Of a stretch of DNA of 64,000 nt, positions 19,909 through 28,494 are shown one piece after another. The stretch is from CAZICM01 sp964537685. Its GTDB lineage: Bacteria; Myxococcota_A; Polyangia; Polyangiales; Polyangiaceae. Below the pieces are notes generated by a model. That model was not told where the DNA came from, made no database searches, and saw only the letters and a program-made list of their open reading frames with translations. Numbering within the stretch: position 1 is the first letter of the stretch; every line of letters begins with the position of its first letter. The stretch is taken from assembly GCA_964537685.1 (NCBI GenBank), contig CAZICM010000034.1:38944-102943 (forward strand). The letters run 5' to 3'. The translations under genes and the position numbers were made by a program.

Positions 19909-20889
19909 ATGGTGAAGTTAAAAATTGCTCTGTTTTTGTTGGGGTTCGTATTTCTGGTCGCCCTTATTTCTTGCGCGGACACCGACCATACAGACATGGC
20001 CGCAGTGCGGGAAACGTGCGAAGATGCCGGGATTGTCAAGCCATCGACGACCACGGGCGCGGGGGGCGGCGCCGGAGGCCAAGGCGGCACGGGAGGCATG
20101 GCCACTTTGCCGGAGTGCAGGCCCGAAACCGTCGCGAATGACTGCACGCATTTGGGGGCGCCCGATCCAAGGTGCGGACGCCTTCAATGCATCGAGGATA
20201 AATGCGTGCTTGATATCAACTCCGGCCCGATCGAATCGCAGAAATACGGCGATTGCAGGCAAGCGGTTTGTGATGATACAGGCAATGTGATCGAATTATG
20301 GGATGCGTTGGATGTCTATAACGATGGGAATCAATGCACCATCGATTATTGCACGCTCGGCGAGCAGGGCGATCTTTTGCCTACCCTTCACACCATCGCC
20401 GACGGCATGCCCTGCCCCGAAGCGGGCGAAGGTTATTGCTACCAAGGAAAGTGCGTAGAATGTGTGGGTATAATCCCCCAAGCCAATTGTAAAGGCGCGG
20501 GCATGGTATGCGATCAATTGTTTTGCGAGCCCTTTGGCCCGGATTGCATGGCCCAATGCGGCGGAACGTGTGCCCCTTGCTGGGTCGGCCAAGCGTGCGC
20601 ATCACCCGACGATTGCCAAAGCGGCGTGTGCATGAACGGGATTTGTGAATCCCCCACATGCACGGACGGGGTGAAGAACGACGGTGAAACGGGTATCGAC
20701 TGCGGTGCGAATAGTTGCCCTTTGCTTTGTCAAGCGGGCGAAGGATGCGTGACGGCGGACGACTGCCAAAGCGGCGTTTGTAAGGTGGGCATTTGCCAAG
20801 AACCTTCATGCACGGACGCCACCCTAAACGGCGATGAAACGGGCATCGATTGCGGCGGATCGTGCCTCAAGGCTTGCGTGGTTCAATAG
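19909..20889 (+). CDS. Cys-rich lipoprotein
   Basis: 326 residues from ATG 19909, preferred over the in-frame TTG at 19894 because GAGGAAGG precedes it by 5 nt. Signal peptide with lipobox ISC (Cys near 22), a Gly-rich linker, then about 30 Cys. The C-terminal third has two tandem copies of a module containing DDCQSGVC and ETGIDCG, the same module as in the chromosomal protein at 590-1723. Probably an extracellular surface protein; the shared module suggests host-derived cargo. Confidence 0.82.
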   Translation: MVKLKIALFLLGFVFLVALISCADTDHTDMAAVRETCEDAGIVKPSTTTGAGGGAGGQGGTGGMATLPECRPETVANDCTHLGAPDPRCGRLQCIEDKCVLDINSGPIESQKYGDCRQAVCDDTGNVIELWDALDVYNDGNQCTIDYCTLGEQGDLLPTLHTIADGMPCPEAGEGYCYQGKCVECVGIIPQANCKGAGMVCDQLFCEPFGPDCMAQCGGTCAPCWVGQACASPDDCQSGVCMNGICESPTCTDGVKNDGETGIDCGANSCPLLCQAGEGCVTADDCQSGVCKVGICQEPSCTDATLNGDETGIDCGGSCLKACVVQ

Positions 20890-20900
20890 GGAGAAAGATA

Positions 20901-23141
20901 ATGGACGACTGGTTCAAATTTGGTTCAAAGGTCGGCCGATTTTCAGTGATCAAGGCCCGCCATCACGGGACAGGACTGCAGCGCTTTGACGCCCAGGATC
21001 GGAGGCACAAGAGGCGTGTGATCTTGAGCTGCGCCAAGCCCGATCGCGAGGCGTGGGCGTCGAAGTTTGAAGAATTGGCTTTAGCTCGCGCGGCCCTTCA
21101 ATTTGGGCCGAAGGTGGTAGGGCATGGCATCACCCATGACGGAGTGTTTTACGTTGCCGAAGAAGCGCAGGACGTGCAGCCGCTCTTTGTTCTCCCGTTG
21201 GCGCATGGGTCGATCTGCGCCCTGATGTATTCGGCCGGCGATGAGCTGGCGAACTTCGCGGAAGCGGGTTTTTTGCACGGCGCGCTTGATCCGACTGAAA
21301 CCTTTTGGCTTTCGAATCGCGAACCGGTCATCTATGGCGCGGGGATTCGTCAAATCCTTGGGGTCATGGATGGCGCGGGTGTGCTTGGAGGCGAGCACAC
21401 AGCGCCCGAAATCGTGGAAGGTAAGCCCTGGGGAGAGAGAGCCGATGTCTTTGGCCTGTGTTCGTGTGTTGGGAGTCTATGGCGTGGAAAGGGCAAACAA
21501 GATGATTTTTGGTCTGGCTTGGGTGCGCTCGGAGAGACGATCAAGGAAGGCTGTTTGCATGATCTCGACGCGCGGCCATGTTGGGCCGTGCTCAATCCCC
21601 CGATCGCCGATGTGATGGAGTCCGAAATCAAAGCGATACGGCGCAAAGGGGGTGCCGGAGATGCGGATGATAACAAGCGGTTTGCGCAAGAAATCCACGA
21701 GGTATGGCTTGCGGGGCGCCCTTCCAGCGAAACAGACTCGACGGCGGGATCTGATAAAAGGCCAATTGACACCACCCATTCAACCGCAGAAGTTGAAGAG
21801 TTTGAAGATTGGGAGATTGACCATCAGACCGTTGTTCGAAGCGATGAGATCGAGACCTTCATTTGCCAGCCGATTGGAGCCTTGGAAACCGACTTGCTCC
21901 GCAGAGCCCAAGCATCCAATGCGGACGCCGCCACGCTGAAGCAATTGAGCGCGAAACGAGATGAGGCTAAGCACAAAAACATCCCGCGATTGGTGGGCGC
22001 GGGCGTGGCGCGGGATGGATGGGTGTACTGGGTCGAGGCTGGGACGAACACGAAGTCTTTTCGCGATTGGGCGAAACGGGGCCAAAACCACTTTGAACGG
22101 GGTGTCCGCACCGTAAAAGCCGTCTGCGCTTACGCTGAAGCGCTTGCCGAGGGCGCGTCCTTCGGTGTGTATCATGGCGATCTGGTCCCAGATCGCGATT
22201 TGTTGCTGTCCGCTGTGGACGATACACCTTTGGTTTTTGGGATCGGCGCGCTGCAAGGGTTTGGCTTGGAGAGATCGCCCACTCAAAACCCCTACGCCGC
22301 ACCCGAAAGACGAGCAGGGGAGGCATTTGATTTTCGCGCCGACATCTACGCGCTCGGCCTCATCCTTTGCGAAGCCATCGCGGGCCGCGCGCCAAGGGGC
22401 GATGGAGTGATCCGGGGATTGGATCGATTGGATGCTTTCGATCGGTCGTTGCGGCAGATCATTTCCCGGGCGATCTCGCGTGATCCGAGCGATCGATTTG
22501 AGAAGTGGGTTAATTTTTTAGATGAGCTTGAGAATTGTCTGCAGGACCTCGAGAGGCGCATGCGGACGTCTGCGGCAAGCGTGCCCATGCCCCGTACCGC
22601 ACCGACCACCGCGCCCGCTCACACGCCCACGAGTTGGACGCCGTCATCCAGCGATCCAACACCGCCTCCGGCCCCGCAAGGCCCACCAGCGGCCGAACCC
22701 GATGCCGCGCGAGTGCTCGAGCTCGTGGTGAACCCAGCGAACGAAAACACCCGTCGCGGCCCGAAGGGGATGGAGGGCGAAGCTATCGACCGCGAAACCC
22801 TGCCTTCGCCGCTCTTCGTTTACCCGCCACCGAAAGCCGCGAACGAGCCGAGCCCAGCCTCGGCCAAGGCTTCGCGCGGTCCGGTGTGGATCGCGTCAAG
22901 CGTCGTCCTTCTTGCAGGCGTTGCGGCATCTTTCGCGGTTCTGTGGAGCGCGGGAACTCCAACCCTTGACAGCACGCCGAACACCACGCAGGAAACGCAA
23001 GCGTTCGAAGCCCCCATTTTCCGGCCCACCATCAACACCGCCGAAGCGCTTCGATCGACTGAAAAGCCCAGAACCAAAGCGCTTGAATTCGAAGGCGTCG
23101 CCTATCGTTTCAATGAACGCGGCGAATGCAACGAAGAATGA
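20901..23141 (+). CDS. Tandem Ser/Thr pseudokinase with membrane anchor
   Basis: 746 residues from ATG 20901 (GAGAAAGA upstream). Two kinase-like domains, about 10-260 and 310-560. Domain 1 has HGALDP (near 126) in place of HRDLKPxN, and APE near 167. Domain 2 has HGDLVPDRDL (near 424), FGIG in place of DFG, then AAPERRAGEAFDFRADIYAL (near 466). Neither shows a glycine-rich loop, so both are probably inactive. A Pro-rich linker leads to one membrane segment near 662-684 and a short outer tail. Likely a signalling scaffold or sensor. Confidence 0.85.
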   Translation: MDDWFKFGSKVGRFSVIKARHHGTGLQRFDAQDRRHKRRVILSCAKPDREAWASKFEELALARAALQFGPKVVGHGITHDGVFYVAEEAQDVQPLFVLPLAHGSICALMYSAGDELANFAEAGFLHGALDPTETFWLSNREPVIYGAGIRQILGVMDGAGVLGGEHTAPEIVEGKPWGERADVFGLCSCVGSLWRGKGKQDDFWSGLGALGETIKEGCLHDLDARPCWAVLNPPIADVMESEIKAIRRKGGAGDADDNKRFAQEIHEVWLAGRPSSETDSTAGSDKRPIDTTHSTAEVEEFEDWEIDHQTVVRSDEIETFICQPIGALETDLLRRAQASNADAATLKQLSAKRDEAKHKNIPRLVGAGVARDGWVYWVEAGTNTKSFRDWAKRGQNHFERGVRTVKAVCAYAEALAEGASFGVYHGDLVPDRDLLLSAVDDTPLVFGIGALQGFGLERSPTQNPYAAPERRAGEAFDFRADIYALGLILCEAIAGRAPRGDGVIRGLDRLDAFDRSLRQIISRAISRDPSDRFEKWVNFLDELENCLQDLERRMRTSAASVPMPRTAPTTAPAHTPTSWTPSSSDPTPPPAPQGPPAAEPDAARVLELVVNPANENTRRGPKGMEGEAIDRETLPSPLFVYPPPKAANEPSPASAKASRGPVWIASSVVLLAGVAASFAVLWSAGTPTLDSTPNTTQETQAFEAPIFRPTINTAEALRSTEKPRTKALEFEGVAYRFNERGECNEE

Positions 23142-23168
23142 TTTTGACCCACCAAGGAAACAAGCCGC

Positions 23169-23831
23169 GTGAAAGCTCGCCTAATCCCTAAAGCGCTTGT
23201 ACTTGCAAGCGTGCTTCAGGCTTCCAACGCATGGGCCGATGATTCACCAATTGATGATAACGCCATGCGGGCAGCCCTTCAAAAGTATTATCGGGACAGC
23301 CTCATCATTGGAAGCCTGACCCATGCGGCAGGGGCAACGGCCTTGATGCTGGGCACGGCTGGAGTGATGGAACCGGAGATTTATCCAATGTTCAAGCGGG
23401 TGGGTTTCGCGCTCTTGCCTTTTGGCGCTCTTCAAAGTCTTGCAGGCACATTTCCGATGATGGAGGGGGCTATTGGTTTGGCAACCTTTGATCCAAAGGA
23501 AGAATTCGTTGCTCCGCTCGATTTCGTTGCACTCCAAAGGCGTGAGGCAAAAATCGCTTTCGACGTTTTGCGGGTGGCTTTAATTGCAGACCTTGTCATC
23601 ACGGGGCTAAGCATTCCTTTGCTCTTCCCTAACGAACGATTTCGCGAGTGGAAGGGATTTGCCGTGCTCATGGTTGCAGAGGGCATTTTCTCAGCCGCGA
23701 CGGGATACGCGCGTTATCTGACCTTGGAGACACACATCAACAACCTTGATCGCTTTGCAAAGTATGTTTCGCCTCCCATGGGTCCGCAGTCGGTGAAACC
23801 GATCATCTTCGATATGAAGTTTGCGTTCTGA
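23169..23831 (+). CDS. Exported or membrane protein, last gene of the cassette
   Basis: 220 residues with a signal peptide ending NAWADDS. Hydrophobic segments lie near 45-65, 75-95, 130-150 and 160-180, giving a multi-pass membrane protein. It starts 27 bp after the pseudokinase. No family recognised. It ends 13 bp from the stop of the convergent recombinase gene. Confidence 0.7.
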   Translation: MKARLIPKALVLASVLQASNAWADDSPIDDNAMRAALQKYYRDSLIIGSLTHAAGATALMLGTAGVMEPEIYPMFKRVGFALLPFGALQSLAGTFPMMEGAIGLATFDPKEEFVAPLDFVALQRREAKIAFDVLRVALIADLVITGLSIPLLFPNERFREWKGFAVLMVAEGIFSAATGYARYLTLETHINNLDRFAKYVSPPMGPQSVKPIIFDMKFAF

Positions 23832-23844
23832 GCCAACTCATCCC

Positions 23845-24831
23845 CTACAACCCCGCCGCCTTCGCCGCATGATTCCTAAACAGCTCCGCGCCCCTTATAT
23901 ACTTCCGCACTTGCACAAACGACGTGTGCCCCGTCTGCCGCATGATATCCCGCTCTTCGGCCCCTCCCATCGCGGCAGCCGTTGCAAATCCAGCCCTCAA
24001 TGAATGCCCGCTGAACAAGCCCGGATCTAGCCCTACACCCTCGGCGATCGCCTTCACCAGCTCAGCCACGGCCCGATCCCCGATGGCCCGCGCGCCCACT
24101 CTCCCCCGCTTATCCACGGCCCGAAACACCGGCCCGCTCTCAATGCCCGCCCTATCCAGCCAAAGCCGAAGCGCACTTACAGGACACACATCCGCGCACC
24201 TTCCGAACGGGATCGCCTTCGTCCGGCCTTCGCCCTCTTGATCCATCTTCGAGCGCCGCACCTCGATCGTCAGCCCCTCCGGCACAAAGCGCAGATCCTC
24301 CACCTTCAGCGCGACAAGCTCCGAACGCCGAAAGGCTCCCCAAAAACCAACCAATAGGATCGCCGCATTGCGAATCCCAATCAGAGAATTAGGAAGCAGC
24401 TCGATCGATTTCTGTAATACAGAAACAGGAAGCGCCGCCTTTCCCTCTTGCTTCGTGCCGATCGCCCTCCGAATCCCCGCGAACGTCTCACGCACCGCGC
24501 GCGTATGCCTCGGCGAATCCAGCCCCGCGCGCCCGTGCGCCTGCGATATCGACGTCAATCGCCTTTCTATGGTCGAAGCCTTCCGCCCTTCATCCGCCAA
24601 GCTTGCAATATAGGCCGCAACGGTCGCCGGCGATGCGGGCAAGGCTTCCGCTCCATGCGCCGCGCACCAATTCAAAAAATGATGCCAATCAGATTGATAA
24701 GCTTTCCGCGTGTTATCGGCGCGGGATTTTTGCGCGTAATGGGTGGCCCGTTCCACATATCGAGAAACCGGCTCGTTTGTGATCGCGAGCATCTCGACCG
24801 GTTCACCATTTCGATCGTTAATCTCGTCCAT
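23845..24831 (-). CDS. Second tyrosine recombinase (XerC/D-like)
   Basis: 328 residues, shorter than the first. SAM-like core-binding domain about 25-115 (NTRKAYQSDWHHFLNWC), catalytic domain with Arg in WGAFRRSELVAL, HxxR in SGHSLRAGFAT, His in MRQTGHTSF and Tyr in VRKYIRG. It lies at the downstream end of the long minus-strand operon, separated by about 250 bp. It may resolve multimers, act at another site, or be a passenger; no second att pair was found. Confidence 0.93.
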   Translation of the reverse strand: MDEINDRNGEPVEMLAITNEPVSRYVERATHYAQKSRADNTRKAYQSDWHHFLNWCAAHGAEALPASPATVAAYIASLADEGRKASTIERRLTSISQAHGRAGLDSPRHTRAVRETFAGIRRAIGTKQEGKAALPVSVLQKSIELLPNSLIGIRNAAILLVGFWGAFRRSELVALKVEDLRFVPEGLTIEVRRSKMDQEGEGRTKAIPFGRCADVCPVSALRLWLDRAGIESGPVFRAVDKRGRVGARAIGDRAVAELVKAIAEGVGLDPGLFSGHSLRAGFATAAAMGGAEERDIMRQTGHTSFVQVRKYIRGAELFRNHAAKAAGL

Positions 24832-24965
24832 GGAACGGGCTCCAAAAAACCAATACGCTACCCTTATCGGATCTTAAATTCGGCGCGCGTCAAATTCCCC
24901 GCGCTTCGCCGATTAAACCCTATCCCACTTCAATCAGCCCGCCGTCACCCAAGGGAAGCGCTCCA

Positions 24966-25064
24966 TCACCCAAAGGCCGAGGCCGCCGACTCTGAAAGAT
25001 CAAGCCTATAAACATTCAAGCGGGCTTCGGTGAGTTCATCAAGCTTCAATGTGATCGTATTCAT
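24966..25064 (-). CDS. Very small ORF, possible antitoxin-like remnant
   Basis: 32 codons starting MNTITLKLDELTEARLN at 25064, in the 250-bp space between the 388-residue gene and the second recombinase. The N-terminal pattern of alternating residues resembles a ribbon-helix-helix strand and helix, but the ORF stops after about 30 residues. It could be a truncated regulator or chance. The rest of 24832-25082 shows nothing I can name. Confidence 0.3.
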   Translation of the reverse strand: MNTITLKLDELTEARLNVYRLDLSESAASAFG

Positions 25065-25082
25065 CCTTCAACCTCTCTACTT

Positions 25083-26249
25083 TCAAAACATCCTCGCCGA
25101 ATACAGATCCGGCCCCGGCGCCTTTCGCGGCGCAGCTTCCGGCGCTTCGGGCCTCACAAGCTGAAACGAACTATAAAGATCGGCATTCGAAAACATATTG
25201 ACCGTGCGAGCCTTCGCGCTCAGCTTTGGCCCGGATTTCCGCGCAGACTTCGCCGGCTCCTCGAATTCTTCAGGATCAAAACTCGTGTCCCCTTCCTCCG
25301 GTTCCACCGCATCCCCCTCGATCTCGTCTTCACTCTCCCCCTCTTGCTCGGCTTGCCGGCTTTCATAAAAGGCCCGCTGTTCTTGTTCGAGCTTGCGTTC
25401 AAATTTCCCCGTGTCCGCAAGCCCCGCCGCTTCTTGTTGCGCTTCCAGCACAAGGCCCGGATGCTCTTGAACGTACTCCATAAATTGCTCTGCCATCGCA
25501 TCGGGCGATCCACGAAAACGGCTCTTTTCCCGGTGCCACAAAGGCAGCAATTCCGGAGCAATATTATGCTCTGCCTTGCTCAACGCTTCGGCTCTCCGCT
25601 CGCCCCCTGTCGCCTTCGCCTTCTTCACATAGGGGTTGTTTCGCACCTTTTTCGAGCGCGTCCGATCCGCTCTGGCTTCCGAAACCTTCTGTTTTGCCTG
25701 CCCGGTTTCCGTCTTGGCTTGCTTGTGTTTCCGCCCAGCATCCGCGGCATTTGCACATGTAGATCGGGCCGTCTCAAGATCTTCACGGTTCAATTTCTGC
25801 ATGGTCTGGTGCCGCGAAGTCAATTCAAGCGTCGCATCACGCCGCTCGGTTCTGCACGCGGCTTGCGCCTTCGCCACTTCCGCCCGCGCGGCTCGAAGCT
25901 TGGCCTTTGCTTGCTCCAATGCCGCCTTTGCACCACTCGCCCCGCCTTTCGCCGTCTGAACATCCGCCCCGCAACGCGCTTGCACACGGCTTTTTAGCTC
26001 CTCTTTGCGCTTCTCGAACGAACCTTTTCTTTCCTTGGCCCTACCTTTGGCCCAAGCCCGATCCTTGATGCATTCCGCCTTGCCCTCTTCCGCTGCTTTC
26101 TGCGCTTGCTTCTCCTTCCGCTTGACCGTGTGAACCACATCCAACGCCCGATCGACGTCGATGTTTTCCGTGTCCTTTTCAATCCCCTTCCGCCACGCTT
26201 TGCGCTTCTGCTCCTCGGTTGGTCCCCGACTCGGTCCCGGCTTGGCCAT
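25083..26249 (-). CDS. Charged coiled-coil protein
   Basis: 388 residues, no signal or membrane segment. Residues 1-210 are Lys/Glu/Ala-rich coiled coil. A compact patch near 222-265 (NIAPELLPLW, then FMEYVQEHPG) looks like the folded, conserved part. An acidic stretch follows near 300-330, and the C-terminus ends PDLYSARMF. From memory, unverified, a similar patch occurs in uncharacterised viral-metagenome proteins. Scaffold or DNA-associated protein are possible roles. Confidence 0.7.
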   Translation of the reverse strand: MAKPGPSRGPTEEQKRKAWRKGIEKDTENIDVDRALDVVHTVKRKEKQAQKAAEEGKAECIKDRAWAKGRAKERKGSFEKRKEELKSRVQARCGADVQTAKGGASGAKAALEQAKAKLRAARAEVAKAQAACRTERRDATLELTSRHQTMQKLNREDLETARSTCANAADAGRKHKQAKTETGQAKQKVSEARADRTRSKKVRNNPYVKKAKATGGERRAEALSKAEHNIAPELLPLWHREKSRFRGSPDAMAEQFMEYVQEHPGLVLEAQQEAAGLADTGKFERKLEQEQRAFYESRQAEQEGESEDEIEGDAVEPEEGDTSFDPEEFEEPAKSARKSGPKLSAKARTVNMFSNADLYSSFQLVRPEAPEAAPRKAPGPDLYSARMF

Positions 26250-26293
26250 GGTTCACCTCAAATTCTCGCCCAAACCTGGGCGCGCTTCTTCTT

Positions 26294-26770
26294 TCACCGC
26301 TTCTTTTTCGGCGTCTTGGCCTTCGCTCCAGCGCGCCCCCGCACCGCGCATGCATCGCACCGTTGCAGATAAACTCCCCCTGATTCACCGTCCAGAAAGG
26401 CGGCTTCCGTTTGGCCGTTGTGGTCGCGCTGCCCGATATAAACCGCGCGCTTTCGCACGGCCGCCTCCGGCCGCACTGGTGTCGTGTTCACACCGTTCGC
26501 GCCTCTCCAGGGGACGCCGCGCGGGACGAAAGACGCGGGCTTGTCCCCAAGCATTAGATTGCTCGTGCTCTCGGGCTTGTTAGGCAAGGCCCTCGCAGCT
26601 TCGGCGATCTGCGTTGCTTGAGGTTGTAGCCCCTTCCCATTCTGCAAGGCGTGTGAATACGCCCCATTTTGAAAATACAGCGTCACCCCGTCCAGACTCA
26701 CCGCATCGATGCCGCTGGCATTGCCCAGGTATTCCGCGCCCTTTTTCTTCGTCCCTCGCGCCGTCTTCAT
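26294..26770 (-). CDS. Hypothetical element protein
   Basis: 158 residues from the ATG at 26770 (AGGTGAAACC upstream), 4 bp after the previous stop. Basic at both ends (MKTARGTKKKG and TPKKKR). A CDAC pair near residue 140 could bind metal. No signal peptide or membrane span. Its place in the tight operon supports it as a real gene; function unknown. Confidence 0.62.
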   Translation of the reverse strand: MKTARGTKKKGAEYLGNASGIDAVSLDGVTLYFQNGAYSHALQNGKGLQPQATQIAEAARALPNKPESTSNLMLGDKPASFVPRGVPWRGANGVNTTPVRPEAAVRKRAVYIGQRDHNGQTEAAFLDGESGGVYLQRCDACAVRGRAGAKAKTPKKKR

Positions 26771-26774
26771 GGTT

Positions 26775-27122
26775 TCACCTGGCCGGCGGCGCCTGCACAA
26801 CGCTTGCAATGGGCACCGCATCGGCCGGATAGGCTCTCACTTCCACCATGGGATTGGATGCATTCGGCGCCCCAGCACCGGACAGCGCGGCATGCAAAGC
26901 CGCATCGCTGGGCTTGTCGGCTGTGAAATTCTGCGGAGCTCCACCGGCCACGGCCGCCGTCAAGGCATCAATGGCATTCACGCCGTCTCGAACCGCGGCA
27001 CAAATCATCGTTGCACCCAACAGAATAGCCTCCGGCAAAGGCACATTTTCCAAATGGGCCGCTTGTGTGATGCGTTCATCAAATCTCTGCTCAAGCGTTT
27101 TGCAAATTGTATTGATATTCAT
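26775..27122 (-). CDS. Small hypothetical element protein
   Basis: 115 residues. The ATG at 27122 is chosen because AAGGAG sits 6 nt upstream; the ATG at 27128 would overlap it. Helical, soluble N-terminal half (NTICKTLEQRFDERITQAA), Pro/Ala-rich C-terminus. No family recognised. Confidence 0.62.
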   Translation of the reverse strand: MNINTICKTLEQRFDERITQAAHLENVPLPEAILLGATMICAAVRDGVNAIDALTAAVAGGAPQNFTADKPSDAALHAALSGAGAPNASNPMVEVRAYPADAVPIASVVQAPPAR

Positions 27123-27133
27123 AGACATCTCCT

Positions 27134-27898
27134 TTAATTGAACAACAAATCAATATTCACATTCCAATTCATTGCCCGATATCCCCCGTAACCATCCGGC
27201 CCCGACAGACTGAGCCGCCCTTGAGCGTCTCGGCGTATTCTTCGGCGAACAAATCGCACGCATTGATCGCCATTTTGATTGGTTTGTCCGCCGTCGGCCG
27301 TGGTCATGTGCTCTTCGCCCAATTCCCAAACAAAGCCGACATGCCATAAGGATGGATTCGCCGAATCGCTCACATAAAAGAAATCACCGGTCTTCAATCC
27401 GATTGAATTTGTGCGGAACGCATTTCTTGCCCTCGCGCATTGAAAAATCTTTTCCGCGTGCGCTCCTGTTCTAAAAGTCTCGCCCCTATTGATGCACGAG
27501 GGATCGGCGCCCGCTTTCCATAGAATAAAAGCGGCAAAAATGGCGCATGTCGTCCCGTAGCCTTTTTGATAATAACGAAATCGATCCGGCCCTATTTTCC
27601 CACCTAGGATTTCATCAAAGCGTTCATCGCCCCAATCTGATGGACAATACGATTGAATTAAATGCATCACCCGGCCTCGCCCCGTGTTGGGCGTGGTCAG
27701 TCTATCAAATCGTTTTGCGATCAATGCCGTTGTAATGGCGAGCGCGCCAAGCCCAACACCCACAAAACCCAGCATCAGCGCGACATCTTTATCAAGCGGG
27801 CCTTTAGGCAAAGGGCTCGCCACCTTGGGCGGCATGACGTCCGGCTTAAATTCAAAGGGCCAATGAACGGCCGGCTTTGCGTGCGTGCTCCGTATCAT
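27134..27898 (-). CDS. Membrane-anchored Cys-His peptidase-like protein (NlpC/P60 or CHAP type)
   Basis: 254 residues. One membrane segment near 38-60 (LMLGFVGVGLGALAITTALI). The rest resembles an NlpC/P60-CHAP amidase: candidate nucleophile Cys in YGTTCAIFAAFILWKAG (near 125), followed by LKTGDFFYVSD and a His in LWHVGFVWE (near 190), the usual order. It would cut peptidoglycan peptides. Starts inside the previous gene (4-bp overlap). In a provirus it would suit a virion-linked or release lysin. Assignment is from motif order. Confidence 0.65.
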   Translation of the reverse strand: MIRSTHAKPAVHWPFEFKPDVMPPKVASPLPKGPLDKDVALMLGFVGVGLGALAITTALIAKRFDRLTTPNTGRGRVMHLIQSYCPSDWGDERFDEILGGKIGPDRFRYYQKGYGTTCAIFAAFILWKAGADPSCINRGETFRTGAHAEKIFQCARARNAFRTNSIGLKTGDFFYVSDSANPSLWHVGFVWELGEEHMTTADGGQTNQNGDQCVRFVRRRIRRDAQGRLSLSGPDGYGGYRAMNWNVNIDLLFN

Positions 27899-28494
27899 AG
27901 AAACCCCTTCACAATGGCTTGCCCTCGAGGGCCTGCCGGCGAATAGCTAATCGCCGTGACACCCGCGATATTCAATTCATCGGTATCGCTCAACGCCGCG
28001 AAGGTTTCCGAAACCGCTCCATACGTCAGCGTTACGGACGCCGTGGCACCCGCAAAAGCCAGCCATTGCGATCCAAAAGGCGGCGCAAAGTTCAACGCGC
28101 CCCCTCCGGCCTGGGATTGCGTGAGCGTCCACGGCTGAGGCGGCAAAGGCCAAGCCGGAGCGCAGCGCTCTTGTGATTCGCGCGAAAACACGGTGATCCG
28201 CGATCGGCCCGCTCCCCCCGTGATATAAAGCTGCCCCAAATAAGGCGCGACGAAGGTGCAAGCGTCGAATTCATAGCCAATAGGGCGGCTATAATCCGGG
28301 CCTTCGGCCAGCACGGCCCGCGCATTCAATCCCAATCCGAACGAATACAATAAATGAGGCAATCGCCCGCTTGCATCGCGCACACTGCCCGCCTCGGGTT
28401 CAACGACCACCGCGATCACCGTCGGCACGGCGAGAATGGCCTTGATTTCAAGGGGCTTATTTCGCGTTGCCTCATAGATGATCGGCGTGTTCAT
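27895..28494 (-). CDS. Predicted beta-rich protein, possible virion component
   Basis: 199 residues, no signal or membrane span. Alternating hydrophobic stretches (IKAILAVPTVIAVVVEP, GQLYITGG, SRITVFSR, ASVTLTYG) suggest a beta-sandwich. It overlaps both neighbours by 4 bp, so translation is coupled. Not recognised; a capsid or spike role is only a hypothesis. Confidence 0.6.
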   Translation of the reverse strand: MNTPIIYEATRNKPLEIKAILAVPTVIAVVVEPEAGSVRDASGRLPHLLYSFGLGLNARAVLAEGPDYSRPIGYEFDACTFVAPYLGQLYITGGAGRSRITVFSRESQERCAPAWPLPPQPWTLTQSQAGGGALNFAPPFGSQWLAFAGATASVTLTYGAVSETFAALSDTDELNIAGVTAISYSPAGPRGQAIVKGFL

